Source: Thermomucor indicae-seudaticae (lineage: Eukaryota > Mucoromycota > Mucoromycetes > Mucorales > Lichtheimiaceae). From it: a stretch of 49,578 nt of DNA. The stretch lies in assembly GCA_000787465.1 (NCBI GenBank), contig JSYX01000234.1, forward strand, positions 1 to 49,578, read 5' to 3'. Positions 11,561-23,114 of this stretch are shown piece after piece (within the stretch, counting starts at the first letter, position 1; each line of letters begins with the position of its first letter). The position numbers and the translations under genes are program-made. The notes beneath the pieces were generated by a model that saw only the letters and a list, made by a program, of their open reading frames with translations, did not search any database and had not been told where the DNA came from.

Positions 11561-12625
11561 AAGACGTTACCAACACCTGCCGTTCCCAGAAGAGAACTTA
11601 CTTCTGAAGAACGCAAGGCTATCGTTGCTTTGTCGCAAGTGGGGATGAGCTACGAGCAGATCGCCGACGCCAGAGGAGGAGCCAAGAAAGCGACAAACCA
11701 TTGATCGTTTTCGCAAGAAGGGGATGACAAAGTCGCTGAAGAGGACCGGAAGGAAGGCCCAAGAAAAAAATATCCAAAGAGGATCTCTGGGCAATTCAGC
11801 TCAACATTCGTGTGCACCGCTTCTCATTCACCACGCTAACTTTTATGCAACTGGCGTAAAGGTTTTTCTGAATACCTTTCGCAAGTATGTACACGCTCTC
11901 GGCTTTCGCTCCTGCTCCCCGGCCTCACTTGACGCCCCTGCAGAAGGCGAGGAGGCTCCAGTGGGCGTTGGAACACGTCAACTGGACTGAAGAGCAGTGG
12001 AGATCAGTCATTGGGTCCAATGAATCGCGGTACCGCGTAATGATGGTCGGGCCCGCGTTCCGCGCGAGACTGGTGAACGCTTCCAGGAACGGCCTTGTGG
12101 AAGGCGTGACGAAGTTCGGAGCCGGGTCAGTAATGATTTGTAGCTGCTTCACAGCTTCCGGAACGGGCCCAATGACGACCGTTGGCAGTACCTTGGACCG
12201 AGACGCGTACGTAAGTGCGCTGTCCAAGAACCACTACCCTTCTCTGAAAGACCTTCGTACGAGCAACTCTAGTGTAGACCAAGAAGACGACGCCAGCTGT
12301 CATACGGGAAGTTACGCGACATGGTGGAAGCGCTCAAACAGGCATCTCCACGACCGCATGGTGGCCGGCGCAAAGTCCCGACCTAGACCTTTGGGGAAAA
12401 AACCTAGAGAGACGGATCAAGAAGCGGAGGGCACCTGATCGAAAGAAGGAGGAGATGGCCCGCGCTCTGGAGACAGAGTGGGCCATTATTCCTTCCTGCG
12501 TTTCTGGTAATATGAATGTCATAGCTGCCCAATGTTCATGAGTGTTCCTAGGTAAACCAATTCGAATGCTGTGTACAGTAAGCGAAATACGCGTGACCAT
12601 ATGTAAGCTTTATGGAGGGGAGTCT
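11531..12625 (+). pseudogene. Decayed Tc1/mariner-family transposase
   Basis: Broken frames together follow the order of a Tc1-like transposase. The N-terminal HTH piece at about 11578-11704 reads RRELTSEERKAIVALSQVG and continues to an early stop. The second helix-turn-helix (TIDRFRKKG) is in another frame. A catalytic-domain frame at 11887-12440 shows the blocks WTEEQWRSVIGSNESRY, FGAGSVMICSCFTASG and a remnant of the DNAPCHT block. A further frameshift around 12350-12480 leads to a WPAQSPDLD/LWGKNLERR block, with the usual NPIEN residues missing. First catalytic D in the WSDES block is N (SNES). Stops, frameshifts and substituted catalytic residues mean it is inactive. GAGGGGAGT near 12614 and its complement near 11532 may be remnants of terminal inverted repeats. 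Confidence 0.85.
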
Positions 12626-13226
12626 ATTATCTGATTGTAAGGCCATGTCACTGACTATTGACTGACTGAATTGGCCTTTGAATTAAATGAGCCGGTTTGA
12701 GCTCCTTTTACACCGGACACTTGGTCTGCTTCGTACCTTGAGAACTTTTCGGTTGCGTCTGAAAGAGACAACATTTGCGTCCTATAAAAAAAAGAAAGTT
12801 ACGTCCGCCTTTTAGCAAAAGGAAACCGTTCAACTCAATATCTCTTCTCCGTGTACCCTGACAGAAAGTGTAGAGCTTTCGCGTATAGTCCGCTTGATAA
12901 CGATGCTTATCACCTTTTCTGGCAATCAATGACCAGGACAGGAAAACAACATGATAGAAAACAGAGGCGTTAATTCTTATATCCAAGGTGAAGTGGGTCA
13001 ACCGAGTAAATCTAATGCATTGATGTGGTACGCCAATACTCGCTGTAGTTTGATTGGAGGCTACAGAACGGCAAAACAAACGCGTTGTTGAGTTGTACAG
13101 CAGCTTCTTTTCTTTCAACAATAAGGAGCATCTATTGTATGCACCTCTGGGGCGTATTTAAAAACCATGTATATTATCCCGAGCGTCAAAGATATTTTCG
13201 ACAAGGGCAAAGTGAAAGGTATTCTA
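12626..13226. other. Intergenic, no gene seen
   Basis: No convincing coding or RNA gene. It contains the 3' flank of the minus-strand isovaleryl-CoA dehydrogenase gene. Confidence 0.5.
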
Positions 13227-14858
13227 TTACTTTTTGTACATTTTGTTGAATTCACGTCCAATAAGCATCCGTCTAATTTCACTGGTTCCGGCGCCAATCT
13301 CATACAGTTTAGCATCGCGTAGAATCCGCCCGGTGGGATACTCGTTGGTATAACCGTTACCACCCAAGCACTGAATAGCATCCAACGCCACCTCTGTTGC
13401 GCGTTCTGCCGAGTACAGGATAGCGCCGGCACAGTCCATGTTGCTGATCTTGCCATTATCGCAAGCACGGCCTACTGCGTACACATAGGCACGCGACGCA
13501 TTCAGTTTTGTGTACATGTCCGCCAGTTTGCCTTGAATAAGCTATATATTTATATATATAAGAACATGCAGAGTTTAATCGAATCTAAAAATAATGACTT
13601 GGCTGCTTTGATTGTTACCTGAAAGTGACCGATAGGAACACCGAATTGATGGCGCTCGTGAACGTAGGGTAAGACCACGTCAAGGGCTGCTTGCATTAGA
13701 CTATAACAATGGTTTTCTTTTTTAGACAGACTCAGTTCCGCTATTAACATTTAGTCGGCTTACCCAAGAGGACCGCCAGACAAAACTAGACGTTCCAAGT
13801 CTAATCCACTCATCAGGACGTAGACGCCCTTTCCTTCTTCTCCCAGCACGTTCTCCTCTGTAGTATTAAAATTAGTAAAATACTCGAAGGCCCAACAGAA
13901 AGAAAAAGTTACCAGGCACTTCACAGTCCTCAAAGATCAATTCGCAGGTGTTCGATCCACGCATACCGAGTTTATCCAACTTTTGTCCGGTCGAGAAACC
14001 CTTAAAAGTCTAATGAAGATCGCACCAGCTAAATATTGAAATCCAACCCTATTCTTGCACAGTTTCTTTTCATATACCTTTTCCACTAGAAAGGCAGTGA
14101 TACCATGGGCACCTGCTTCCGGATCGGTCTTTGCATACACGACCAGAACATCGGCATCCGGACCATTGGTGATCCACATCTTGTTGCCGTTCAACACGTA
14201 GCGATCACCCTTCTTGACCGCGCGCAGCTTCATGCTCGTGACATCCGATCCAGAGCCTGGCTCAGACATGGCCAGCGCACCCACGTGCTCGCCTGAAATC
14301 AGTTTGGGCAAGTACTTTTGCTTTTGCTTTTCGTTGCCGTTCCGCACGATCTGGTTCACGCACAGATTCGAGTGCGCTCCGTAGCTCAGAGCCACGGACC
14401 CGCTCGCACGCGATATTTCTTCCATCACCACCGTGTGATCCAAATATCCCAGACCCAGACCACCGTATTCAGGCGGTGCAGTGATACCCAGTAAACCCAT
14501 TGTGCCAAACTTTTTCCACATATCCATCGGAAACTCGTTGGTCCGGTCGATTTCGGCTGCTCTGGGGGCGAGTTCGGCTTGCACATAGTCGTGGACGGCT
14601 TCCCTAAGCTAAAGGGTTATTTAGGAACAAGTAAGGTACTATTCACGCACGCTGATCCAGATATCAAGACTTGCCTGCTCTTGCTCAGGCGACAGATTAG
14701 CAACGGCAGCATTGTATGTCATAAGTCGCTTTTCGCGCATCAACGGCGCGACTCTAGAACGGCTCAATATGGATCGAATACCCTGTTTCAAACCATGATC
14801 CACGTAAATCCACAAGTAAACGAAAGCTCAAAAGGTAACCTACAGTACGTGCAAACAT
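13227..14858 (-). CDS. IVD: Isovaleryl-CoA dehydrogenase, mitochondrial
   Basis: This FAD enzyme oxidises isovaleryl-CoA to 3-methylcrotonyl-CoA in mitochondrial leucine breakdown. Exons in coding order: 14858-14844, 14782-14675, 14608-14078, 14009-13913, 13857-13764, 13700-13619, 13541-13227 (413 aa). The first 25 or so residues are Arg/Ser-rich with no acidic residues ([20 protein letters not shown]), a good matrix-targeting signal built across intron 1. Family blocks seen: [50 protein letters not shown]. The catalytic Glu lies in SGLDLERL (E272), and the C-terminal block is [12 protein letters not shown], with Gly where other acyl-CoA dehydrogenases carry the base. That combination is diagnostic for IVD. 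Intron 2 begins with GC (CAG|GCAAGT). A 15-nt first coding exon and the GTAGGT donor of intron 1 are unusual. Confidence 0.96.
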
Positions 14859-15318
14859 GTTTGGAGTAAAGAAAAGGAAGAAAGGGTGAGGGACAATTTT
14901 CAGTAAGAATTTCACTAAACTTTCCCACGAACGACTGGGATTGAAATCGCATTTTATGTTTAAAACATAGATGGTAAGCAAAAGAAAAACCAGTTATGCA
15001 GATAGAGAGCTGTTAATTGTTAAAATAAAAGAGGGTGATCCTCCATTTTTGAAAGACGACAAATGAGCGCGCTCGAAAGGTTTACAAGAAAACAAGAGAT
15101 GCATGTCCCGTAGTGTGCGTGAACTGTGTAAAAACGGAGAAGGCCCGTAACCCAATCGAACAAGAAAGCAAGGTAAGAGAAACATAGGTGGTCAAAAGAA
15201 AAAGAGATAATTGTGACTGGGCTTGAAAGTAATTGTGCTTCGACGTAGATTCGACAGTGTTTGCTGAAAAGAGAGATGTGTGCGCTGACTCTTCTTGTGG
15301 CATAGTTTGTTGTGCCGG

Positions 15319-17435
15319 TTAATGAGTTTCATAAATTGGATGTCGCTGCTGTTGATGTTCAAAGCTGCCGCAGTTGGGAAAATGAGACATTGCAGCCACT
15401 GCTGTACCAGGAGATGATCTAGGTGATGGGGACGATGTTGGCGTTGAGCAGGATGAAGCTGGAGATGCCGGTATGGATGTAGCAGCTCGAGATCGGAAGT
15501 TAGCACGCACGAGCCCGTTGCTGTGCTGCTGCTTTTGGGATGCCAGTTTACCCTGCCTTGCGACGGATCGAGAGTATCGTAGACCACATGCGTTACAGAG
15601 ACTAGATTTGTCAATTGAGAACAGGAACGATTTTCCCTTTGATGGGGATATTGCAACCTACGTCTTATGACCAGAAGGACCCTTTCGCCATTCTGGGCTC
15701 GATTCTGTACCACAACTCTCACAACAGTTGATCCTTGGGTGGAAGCCCTGTGCAACAGAGGTACGCAGCGGTGGACTGTGACGGAGGCCGATACTTCTCG
15801 CTGAAGAAGAATGCCGTCTCTTCGATACTGAACGGCTGTTCTGAGGAGGCAAGGTTGTCGGAGTTGAAGCCGAACGTCGAGTGAGATGTGCTGGTGCCTG
15901 TGAAGCACTCGTGATGAAGATTCGTCGCGTGTACGGTATAAAGGTATTCGAATTTGGCACATCCGCTGTTGCCATAGAAGCAGTCTCCTCAGATTCAGGG
16001 TTGCTGTTATAGCATATATTTTCGTCTGCAATCATTCGTGATCTTTTGCAGATTGCAGCTTCCGGATAAGCATCGCGGGAAGTTGGTCTGTTACATGGCG
16101 ATCCCGGTGGCGTATGCTCCGATCTGATCGGATCGTGGGAGGAGCGATCTAGTGCCAACAATTCCCGTAGGCTGCGTAACGTGGTGCAGTTACTGATTTG
16201 CGCTCCCCAAAATAAGCATCCCCATCGCCGTCCCTGTTTGTTCAGAAGACGTACCTAGGATCACTTCTTGTGTGGAACAATGCAGGACGTTCCATTGAGC
16301 TTTTCTGCAACGGGGGATAAAGGCAGGCTTGTGTTGAGTACGCGGGACCAACGTTAATTGGAGTTGGGGACATGTCAGTTATTGCAAAGGTGATGCTTCC
16401 ATAAGGTACTAGAATGCGCCTAGCTGATAGTAAAGCGCTCGCTGAGGCGGCAACACGAGATGTCTGATGCATGCAGTGAAAGCAGGATGCATCATTGGGG
16501 GATATTGGACCATTGTCGAATAGAGATGCGGTCATTTGTGGGTCGTCACGATAGTTATCATCGTGACACGAAAGGATGATGGATCTGGTGCGACTGTCGA
16601 GTATGTAGAGAAAGCGTCGAGGACCGGGACTGACGCTGTAACTTGAGCCATGAGATCGGAAGATTGCTTTTAGATGCTGGACGTGCTTCATAATTTGACT
16701 CAATGAGAAACAATCAAATAACCTGCATAACAGACCCAACCTTTTCATCAACGCTCTTTTCGCCACAAGCACTGATACTCTGTTGAGAGCCTGCGAACGC
16801 ATCTCTATGATCAGCCCAGAGACAATGACTATCGGAAGAGAGTGTTTTTACCTGGGTTTGGATGAATAAGGGCAAGGACGAGCCTGTCCGTTGCAACGTA
16901 AGTTATAATATCAACCACCGACCATTCGTCGTTCTGTGACACCCTCGGTTATTTCGTGTTGGCTCTTGCACCCAGCGCTTGAACCAACTTACCAGCTGAC
17001 AAGACATGTCCGAACGGCGACCCACCAAGTTCCGGAGACGACATCTAGGAACGTAATAGAGTTAAAAGTTACCCAATCACATGTGAATAAAACACAAAGA
17101 AATCGTTAAGGTTATAACACCCTCTCGCAAAGCAAGCAAGTATCGACAAAGAGTATAAGGGACATCCATCGTTATTGGCACGGACCATCGATGGAAAAGG
17201 GAAGACAGCGGAACAAACGGTACCTTGTGATTGATCCATTCAAGTCTTTGGCATAGGTAAACCTGGTCAAGTCATGGCGTGCCATTGCGATCTCGTCAGG
17301 GTGGAGCATGTCAAACAGTGATCGTGACATGAGCATGGAGTAGACGTCAGGTGCTAATGAAGGTGAAGCACATAGGAACTGAAAGGTGTCGATGTCTAAG
17401 AGCGACCACCAGCAACAGTCGTTGAGTGCCCTCAT
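15319..17435 (-). CDS. PAS-domain GATA zinc-finger transcription factor, WC-2/CGBP-like
   Basis: Proposed exons in coding order: 17435-17224, 17044-16993, 16933-16852, 16790-16741, 16685-16255, 16192-15662, 15601-15319 (546 aa, in frame). The N-terminus is a PAS fold (LLDIDTFQFLCASPSLA, LFDMLHPDEIAMARHDL, GSITRCRLRN, EWSVVDIITYVATDRLVLAL). The middle is Ser/Pro-rich. A GATA finger CX2CX18CX2C spans about 433-458 (CESCGTESSPEWRKGPSGHK, then LCNACGLRYSR) and is split by an intron with donor GTAGGT. No LOV flavin motif (GRNCRFLQ type) is visible, so it is unlikely to be the photoreceptor itself. In fungi, WC-2-type proteins pair with WC-1 in light-regulated transcription, and Mucorales have several paralogues. 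The join between exons 4 and 5 is the weakest (55-nt intron, donor GTTGGG); a 37-nt alternative keeps frame too. The start is the first ATG before the PAS block. Confidence 0.88.
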
Positions 17436-17496
17436 AACAAAGCGACAAGGAGAGCGAGAAGAGAAGGAGAAAGAGAGAGAGTAGGTCTATGTACGT

Positions 17497-17520
17497 GAGA
17501 GAGAGAGAGAGAGAGAGAGA
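17497..17520. repeat. (GA)12 microsatellite in the PAS-GATA gene 5' flank
   Basis: Twelve uninterrupted GA units lie 62 bp upstream of the minus-strand start codon at 17435, inside a longer purine-rich stretch (17440-17540). In the transcribed orientation this is a CT-rich tract, a common feature of fungal promoters and 5' leaders. Confidence 0.9.
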
Positions 17521-17540
17521 GGAAGAGGGGAGGGGAGAGC

Positions 17541-18754
17541 AAGATAGAGCCAAAAGTGAGGGGAAAGAAAAGCTTAAAGCAGATCGATAATGACAAGGTC
17601 CAAGCGGTCGGTTCCTTCTTAAATTCTCAATGTATCGATCAAACATCTTTCTTGACAGTGTAACATCTTTCCATATACTTTATATTACCGTCCTTGCTTG
17701 TTCCCATCACCTGCAGCATTCTCTATCGACACCTTTGTTTTCTCTCGACAACCCCCCTTCAACACTAAACAATGCGCCGTTGATTGCAGGCTCTTCGGCA
17801 TTTCCGGAAAGAGCTCCTCCGGTAAATGTATCAGACAACTTGGCTTCCCACCCCTTGAATGGTACCGATCAAATGAGAGTGCTTTTAATTTGTGCCTCGA
17901 TCACTCGGACACTCAATCAATCAACGCATAAACAAAATTCATGACAGGATATGAATTGATATTCGGTCGATCCGATGGTGACACAAGAGATCTTTGTGGT
18001 AACAAACTTAAGGTTAAACAAGCGCAAGCTATGCGAACTAACCGTTCCGCAATCCGGGGCATTGGCGACTTAATTTCCACTGCAACGGTCCCTTATTATT
18101 CCTACGTATGGACCCTGTTGCAATAAAGAGGGAAGAAGGACGACAAGGCATGTTCCAAACCCTCTCTTTATACTTCAGCCAGACAAGTAAAGAAAACGTT
18201 CCAAACATTCATCGACTATACGAATTTTCCAGAAACGTCCATGCTCTGGCTTTAAACGGCAAGTTCCAGGAACAAACAAGGAAAAACCTACCGAAACGCG
18301 TAACCTTTGGCACCTGTTGCTGACATGTCAACGAACTCGGCAGTTTATCAGTATTACAGGCTGCCAACCTGGACTTTTTTTTGGCTGCTGCACTAGTGAC
18401 ACAGGCCATGTTCCCTTTGCGCATTAGTTGATAGCACGGATAAAAGAATCTCATTGGAAATGGGGCTTGGCACTTTGCTCTTAGCACCGAATGCTACTTG
18501 GCGTTTTCCATAAATTCAGCATTACGTTGAGCACTGTACTCAGTATGACAGAGCTTGGGACAGGAGACAACTTGGCTTGTCTGATATGTAAATGACTGTC
18601 CCTTTGATCGAACAATTGTTTCCAAATTCTATTATAGACACTTTTACAATAAAGGCAAATCGGTTTGCAGCAGACGTTTCGACAAAAACCAAGGACAACG
18701 GACGCGAACTGCGCTGATTTTCAATACGTTGCCAGGGGAGCTGAAATTTCATTG
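17541..18754. other. Intergenic, no gene seen
   Basis: About 1.2 kb between the PAS-GATA promoter and the HIS6 stop. Several short frames on both strands lack family resemblance or plausible splice partners. No RNA gene was recognised. Confidence 0.5.
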
Positions 18755-19948
18755 TTATAACGGGTGCGCCTTATTCCATTCGACACAACTCTGAAATGTC
18801 ACACCAGACCCTCCAAAAATATCCAATGCGCTGTTAATGGTTTTAGAATAATGTTAAAGATAATCTGTTGCCCTGAAAGTACTTGCCTTCCAAAGGTCAG
18901 ATCGACTTTCCCGTTGGACAACTTCTCCACTAGTGCCAAATCTTCTAACGCTATACAATCAAAAAGTCAGAACCCTATTCTGTAACGCATACATCAATCA
19001 ACCTACATCGGCCGCCTCCTGCATATGTTGTAGGAATAGTAACCCATTCACCCAGTTCTAAAAAAGTCAGTATCAAAAGTGCTGATACATGCAACTTAAA
19101 ACACTAACTTTGAACAAGCTCTTGGTCGATGCCTTTGCATAAACCTTCCACATCAGCAGCATGAATCAAGAACTCGCTGCAATACTCGGAAAGCATAGCA
19201 AGACTTTCTACATAAGCACTAAATCATCTCTGCTCTGTTCGCCGTTTTATGTTGTTTCCTATGCCCCGTTTACCTTGGTTCACCTCCATATCTGTCATCG
19301 TTTGCCACTTGTTCATCGCCACAATCCACTTGCCATCTCGTCTCCGACAACTGGTTCCTTACTCAGTAACAAGCTCTTATCTCTGTTGCTGTTCCTCCCT
19401 CCGTACCTGACATCAACGACCAGTCGATCACGGCCCACTTTTTGACACAAGTCCACAAGGCGTTCCTTGGAGAATCGTGCGTCCGGAAACAGATAACTAG
19501 TGACAATGACCTATATAGAAATGATCACCCTCTGTTTTTTCACTTTTTTCTCTTAGGACTTGTCCACGTATTATACCTTGGATGCTCCAAGAGCCAACCA
19601 TTCTAGCGCGTTTTCTGATGTAATGCCCCCGCCAATTTGTAGACCGTTTGGCCAGGCCGCCAACGCCTCTTTGGCGGCCTCGTCATTACCTGGACCGAGT
19701 TTAATGACGTGGCAACGTGTGACGTTATATTGCTTATAGAGGTTGGCGTAGTATGCTGGCGATTCACTTGTGTTTCAAAAGCGTTGGCTATAACGAAAAA
19801 GAACGCAATCGGGAAACCCACGTTGCAAGGCCTACCTCGAAACAAAGTTGGTCCGGAGATCTTCTGGGGCTTGATCAGATAGTGAACCGCCTACGATCTG
19901 TTTCACTTTGCCATGATGCAAGTCAATGCAACCGTTGAAGCGCGTCAT
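18755..19948 (-). CDS. HIS6: Phosphoribosylformimino-5-aminoimidazole carboxamide ribotide isomerase (histidine biosynthesis)
   Basis: This cytosolic enzyme isomerises ProFAR to PRFAR in histidine biosynthesis, an Amadori reaction. Exons in coding order: 19948-19836, 19766-19577, 19510-19407, 19350-19274, 19207-19109, 19057-19007, 18950-18887, 18830-18755. These give 257 aa, close to yeast His6 (261). Blocks seen in order: [18 protein letters not shown] with D9 as a likely acid/base, [56 protein letters not shown] with D134 as second catalytic Asp, [37 protein letters not shown], and SALDIFGG. The last intron starts with GC (AAG|GCAAGT), and intron 6 uses GTAGGT. Eight exons for 257 codons is dense. 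It is divergent from the FHIT-like gene, with 417 bp between starts. No obvious Gcn4 TGACTCA site was seen there. Confidence 0.96.
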
Positions 19949-20365
19949 TCTTCACTTATGAGCGCAAAAAACACCACTTGCCAAATTTGTCACCGGAACG
20001 AAAATTTCCAGATGCCCGTTCTTCCATCTTGGAGAAAGGCAAACAGTCTTTATGTAGCCGAGCATCCTCACGCATACCCGGATAGTGATTGCCTTCTTTT
20101 GGATCGCACTTAAGAAGAAATCCTGTTATTGTTAATTAACACGGCGTGTGTAATAAAGGATATGCTGTATAAAATGTGGAGTTCATCTGTTGACCAGGCA
20201 ATAAATTACACGGCGCTTGATAATGACCATCGCGTATTTAGGCTATAAGCGTCATCTTCATCAATATCTGGTTTCTCTCAGGGAAAAAAAGGCAAGAAAA
20301 AAATACAAGATAGTGAGGGGTGTTTTCAAAGCGGCGACACTTAAGGTGCAGAACTTTGGACCGTC

Positions 20366-21073
20366 ATGGTGATGAGCAAAATGTACCAGTTCGGACCACA
20401 CATCATTCCAGAGTCGCAAGTGTTTTACAAGTCCAAGTTCTGCCTTGGTTTGGTAAATTTGAAGCCAATTACAGAGTACGTGGCACTTTTTTTTTTCGTT
20501 TTGGGCGTTCTTGTCTGATCAAATTGCAGAGGACGTAGGTGACATTTGGAAAAGCAAAAGTAAAATCAACATTGCTCAAGTTGCACTGCATATTAGATGT
20601 ACTTGTGATCTCAAGACGGGTGCTAAAGCGATTCAGAGACTTGACTCCGGAAGAGGTACAGATAAATAAGTGGCGAGCCCATACATACAGTTAATACTGT
20701 AATTTTACGTAGGCAGCCGATATGATGCTTAGCGCCCAAAAGATTGGAAACGTGGTCGAGAAATATTACGAAGGATCTTCATTAACCATAGTAATGCAAG
20801 ACGGCCCTCAGGCCGGGCAAACAGTAAGCATTGGCAAACTCAAACGGAGAGATTACCAGACTTGACAGCACACAACAACACCAGGTTCCTCATGTACATA
20901 TGCACGTTATTCCCCGGAAAGCAGGTGATTGGGCCAACAATGACGATATCTACGAGGATCTGCAGGGCAAACACAAGCTGCGAGTGGATAACGAAGAACG
21001 TCAACCTAGATCGGCAGAGGAAATGAAAGAAGAGGCCGATAGACTTCGCGTCTTCTTTGAAGAACAAATGTAG
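20366..21073 (+). CDS. FHIT-type bis(5'-adenosyl)-triphosphatase (HIT family)
   Basis: Hydrolyses Ap3A to AMP and ADP. Exons: 20366-20475, a 5-nt microexon at 20530-20534, 20597-20655, 20713-20823, 20885-21073 (157 aa; human FHIT 147). Blocks match FHIT: FGPHIIPESQVFYKSK, LVNLKPITEGHVLV, FRDLTPEE, MQDGPQAGQT, then the histidine triad HVHMH at H98/H100/H102 (H100 the expected nucleophile) followed by VIPRKAGD and a C-terminal helix rich in Glu. The microexon AGGAC is flanked by TTGCAG and GTAGGT. It is the only way found to restore both frame and the conserved Gly-His (GA|AGGAC|AT reads Glu-Gly-His). Start ATG could also be 20372 or 20381. It converges on the Dpy-30 gene, with 34 bp between stop codons. 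Confidence 0.93.
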
Positions 21074-21107
21074 ACCAAATGTCAGATTTTGTTTGGCTGT
21101 TCCCTTT

Positions 21108-21979
21108 TTAATACGGTTCCCTTTTTACGAAATTCATTGAAGAGTGGTTAGGTGGTGATAATGATGATTGTTGTTGCCATGCTTCATCGCTATTGCGTGT
21201 TTCTTTATATTCCACTGTGTCTGCTCTACTGGCTGCAGCCGAACGATCAAGTAAATATCGTCCTAAATAAGCCAAGGGATCGGATGGCCTACATGAATTT
21301 TCTGCTTAGTCATTGCCATTGTATCTAAGCGAGATCCCAAGAAAAACGTGTCGTTTACCTTTCTGTCGCCACTAGTTTTAGACCGTCTAGTAATGTAGGG
21401 ACTACAGTCGAATCCAGATACGCGCGTGGTGTCATGCCTTCGCCGCGACGCCGCGGTGGAGAAGTTGATCGTGTACCTGCTCTCGTCTGACTATACTCGT
21501 CTATTGACCTGGTTGCGAAAGGATCGGCTAACAATGGCTGCGAAGATGAAGGCGGAGAGTAATCAGCATAGCGGAAAGGTGGTCTACCACCGGTAGGAAA
21601 TGATTGACTGAAGTTGGGGTCATCATGCGGTTGCTGTTGTGCCGCGGTTGGGAAATTAATGGACGTGATCGACGAATGGCCGCCAAAAACGTTTCCATTT
21701 ACCTCCTGCTTTACGGCGGAAACTGGAGGTAGTGAAGTTGCAACAGGAGGAGCAGGAAGCTGATATGATGTTGGAGGTGGTCCTGGGTAGTATAAGGGCG
21801 GTAACGATGACTCTGAAAGCGGAAATGGTAACGGCGGCCTGTTATTATGGTTTGTAATAGGAGGAAGTTCATTTGAGCGCGAGAAATGCCCAGGCTGTTC
21901 GGGAAAGCGACTGTCTTCCGTTAGCTGTATGTTCTGAATGTAGTCTGACAAGTGCGCTTTACCCTTGATTATTGGCCAT
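21108..21979 (-). CDS. Dpy-30 domain protein (COMPASS subunit Sdc1/DPY30-like) with Pro-rich N-terminus
   Basis: Exons in coding order: 21979-21963 (17 nt), 21910-21359, 21288-21108 (249 aa). The Dpy-30 motif lies at about 166-203: TPRAYLDSTVVPTLLDGLKL, then ATER, then PSDPLAYLGRYLL across intron 2. In known proteins this motif forms the dimeric four-helix bundle that docks on Ash2/Bre2 in the H3K4 methyltransferase complex COMPASS. The first 160 residues are disordered and rich in Pro, Ser and Gln (PPLPFPL, YYPGPPPTSYQLPAPP). Such a long leader is unlike the short human DPY30 but seen in fungi. Exon 1 rests on the 52-nt intron with donor GTAAAG, a CTAAC branch site and CAG acceptor; it supplies the only in-frame ATG. 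COMPASS membership is inferred from the motif. Confidence 0.88.
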
Positions 21980-22900
21980 CTTGCATTTATGCGGTTCAGA
22001 AATGGTTGTCAAAGCACGAAAGCCTTGCCGTCGATTTTTGGCGTACACCCAAAGTCCGTCTGGAGCATATAACACTTCCCGTTTTCCACTGTTTTCCAAT
22101 TCGCATTTCACCAATCATTTGGAAGGCAGGCACCATGACTGCGGACAACTAACGCTGTTATTTCGGATAACGGCATCAGCCGGTGTTTAGTCGTGTTGCA
22201 ACGCGGCTGTAATAGTTTCGAGGAAGATCATTGCTTGATGACAGGACTTCAAAGTCTTTGTCAGAGCGACTGTCTTTAGACCCATCTAACTTACTCTACC
22301 AATCGTTCTACGTTCTTGCACAATAACTCCAGAATTTCATCTCTACATTAACTGCAACCCCTTATTCGCGCTTTTTCACTCAAAGGAACAGTAAGCTGAC
22401 CGCGACAGTGGCGAAAATGTGCTTCTGTCATATCGAGCATATTGTTTCTTCCGCGTGTAGTCCTGGTTCATTCTACCCTATGAAATATTATCGGTACGAG
22501 AGATGCTCAAGACCCGTAGCATGTTTGAAGAAACTGGCTGACCGTTTCCGGCGGAATAGCTTTGCGTTCCAGTAGCTCGAAACATGGAGTTCATCCAAAA
22601 GTTTAGAGGATTTGCCGCTGTGCTGATTTACACATAGATAGTATGCTTCCACTGGATGATATTAAGCTATACGTCTGTATCCTGGGCTTTCCAAGATCCA
22701 ATACAGTTCTTTTAACCTACTGGAAAGACATCAAGAGAACGTTTGCGCGCGCGGCACGAGAAGCAGACACCATGACAGAGGGTCCAAAATTGTGTGTGAT
22801 AGTCCGTTGCAGACAATAGCAGAGGATGGTAGAATGCTGGCGCCTCCTTTCACAACTTTAGCAACAGACTCCGTGGGCGTCGAAAGAAGTCTTGTGGAGG
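21980..22900. other. Intergenic; contains an unassigned open stretch
   Basis: The left part is the promoter side of the Dpy-30 gene. On the plus strand, 22643-22828 is open for about 60 codons from an ATG (MLPLDDIKLYVCILG start), rich in charged residues, and ends at TAG. It might be an upstream exon of the LRR-like gene or a decayed frame. I could not connect it. Confidence 0.3.
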
Positions 22901-23114
22901 TTACAGGAGAAGAAGAATGTTAAAGCTGATAAAGGCTTCGACTGACGTGAGCCCCGTTACTCCAGCGTATCCACGCTGCACTCACTGAAGCAAAGGATTT
23001 GATATCGAGTGCCCTACGTGTATAAGAGAGGGTGGGGGTAAGCTCTAAGTATAGCGTATTGACGGATACTAGGAAACGTGACGCGTAGACACATTTCTCT
23101 ATGATGGTGCCCAG

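Noticed and set aside
15192..16031. 279-codon minus-strand frame
   Set aside because: Overlaps the PAS-GATA gene in another frame and reads through the zinc-finger intron; the true frame carries the GATA motif.
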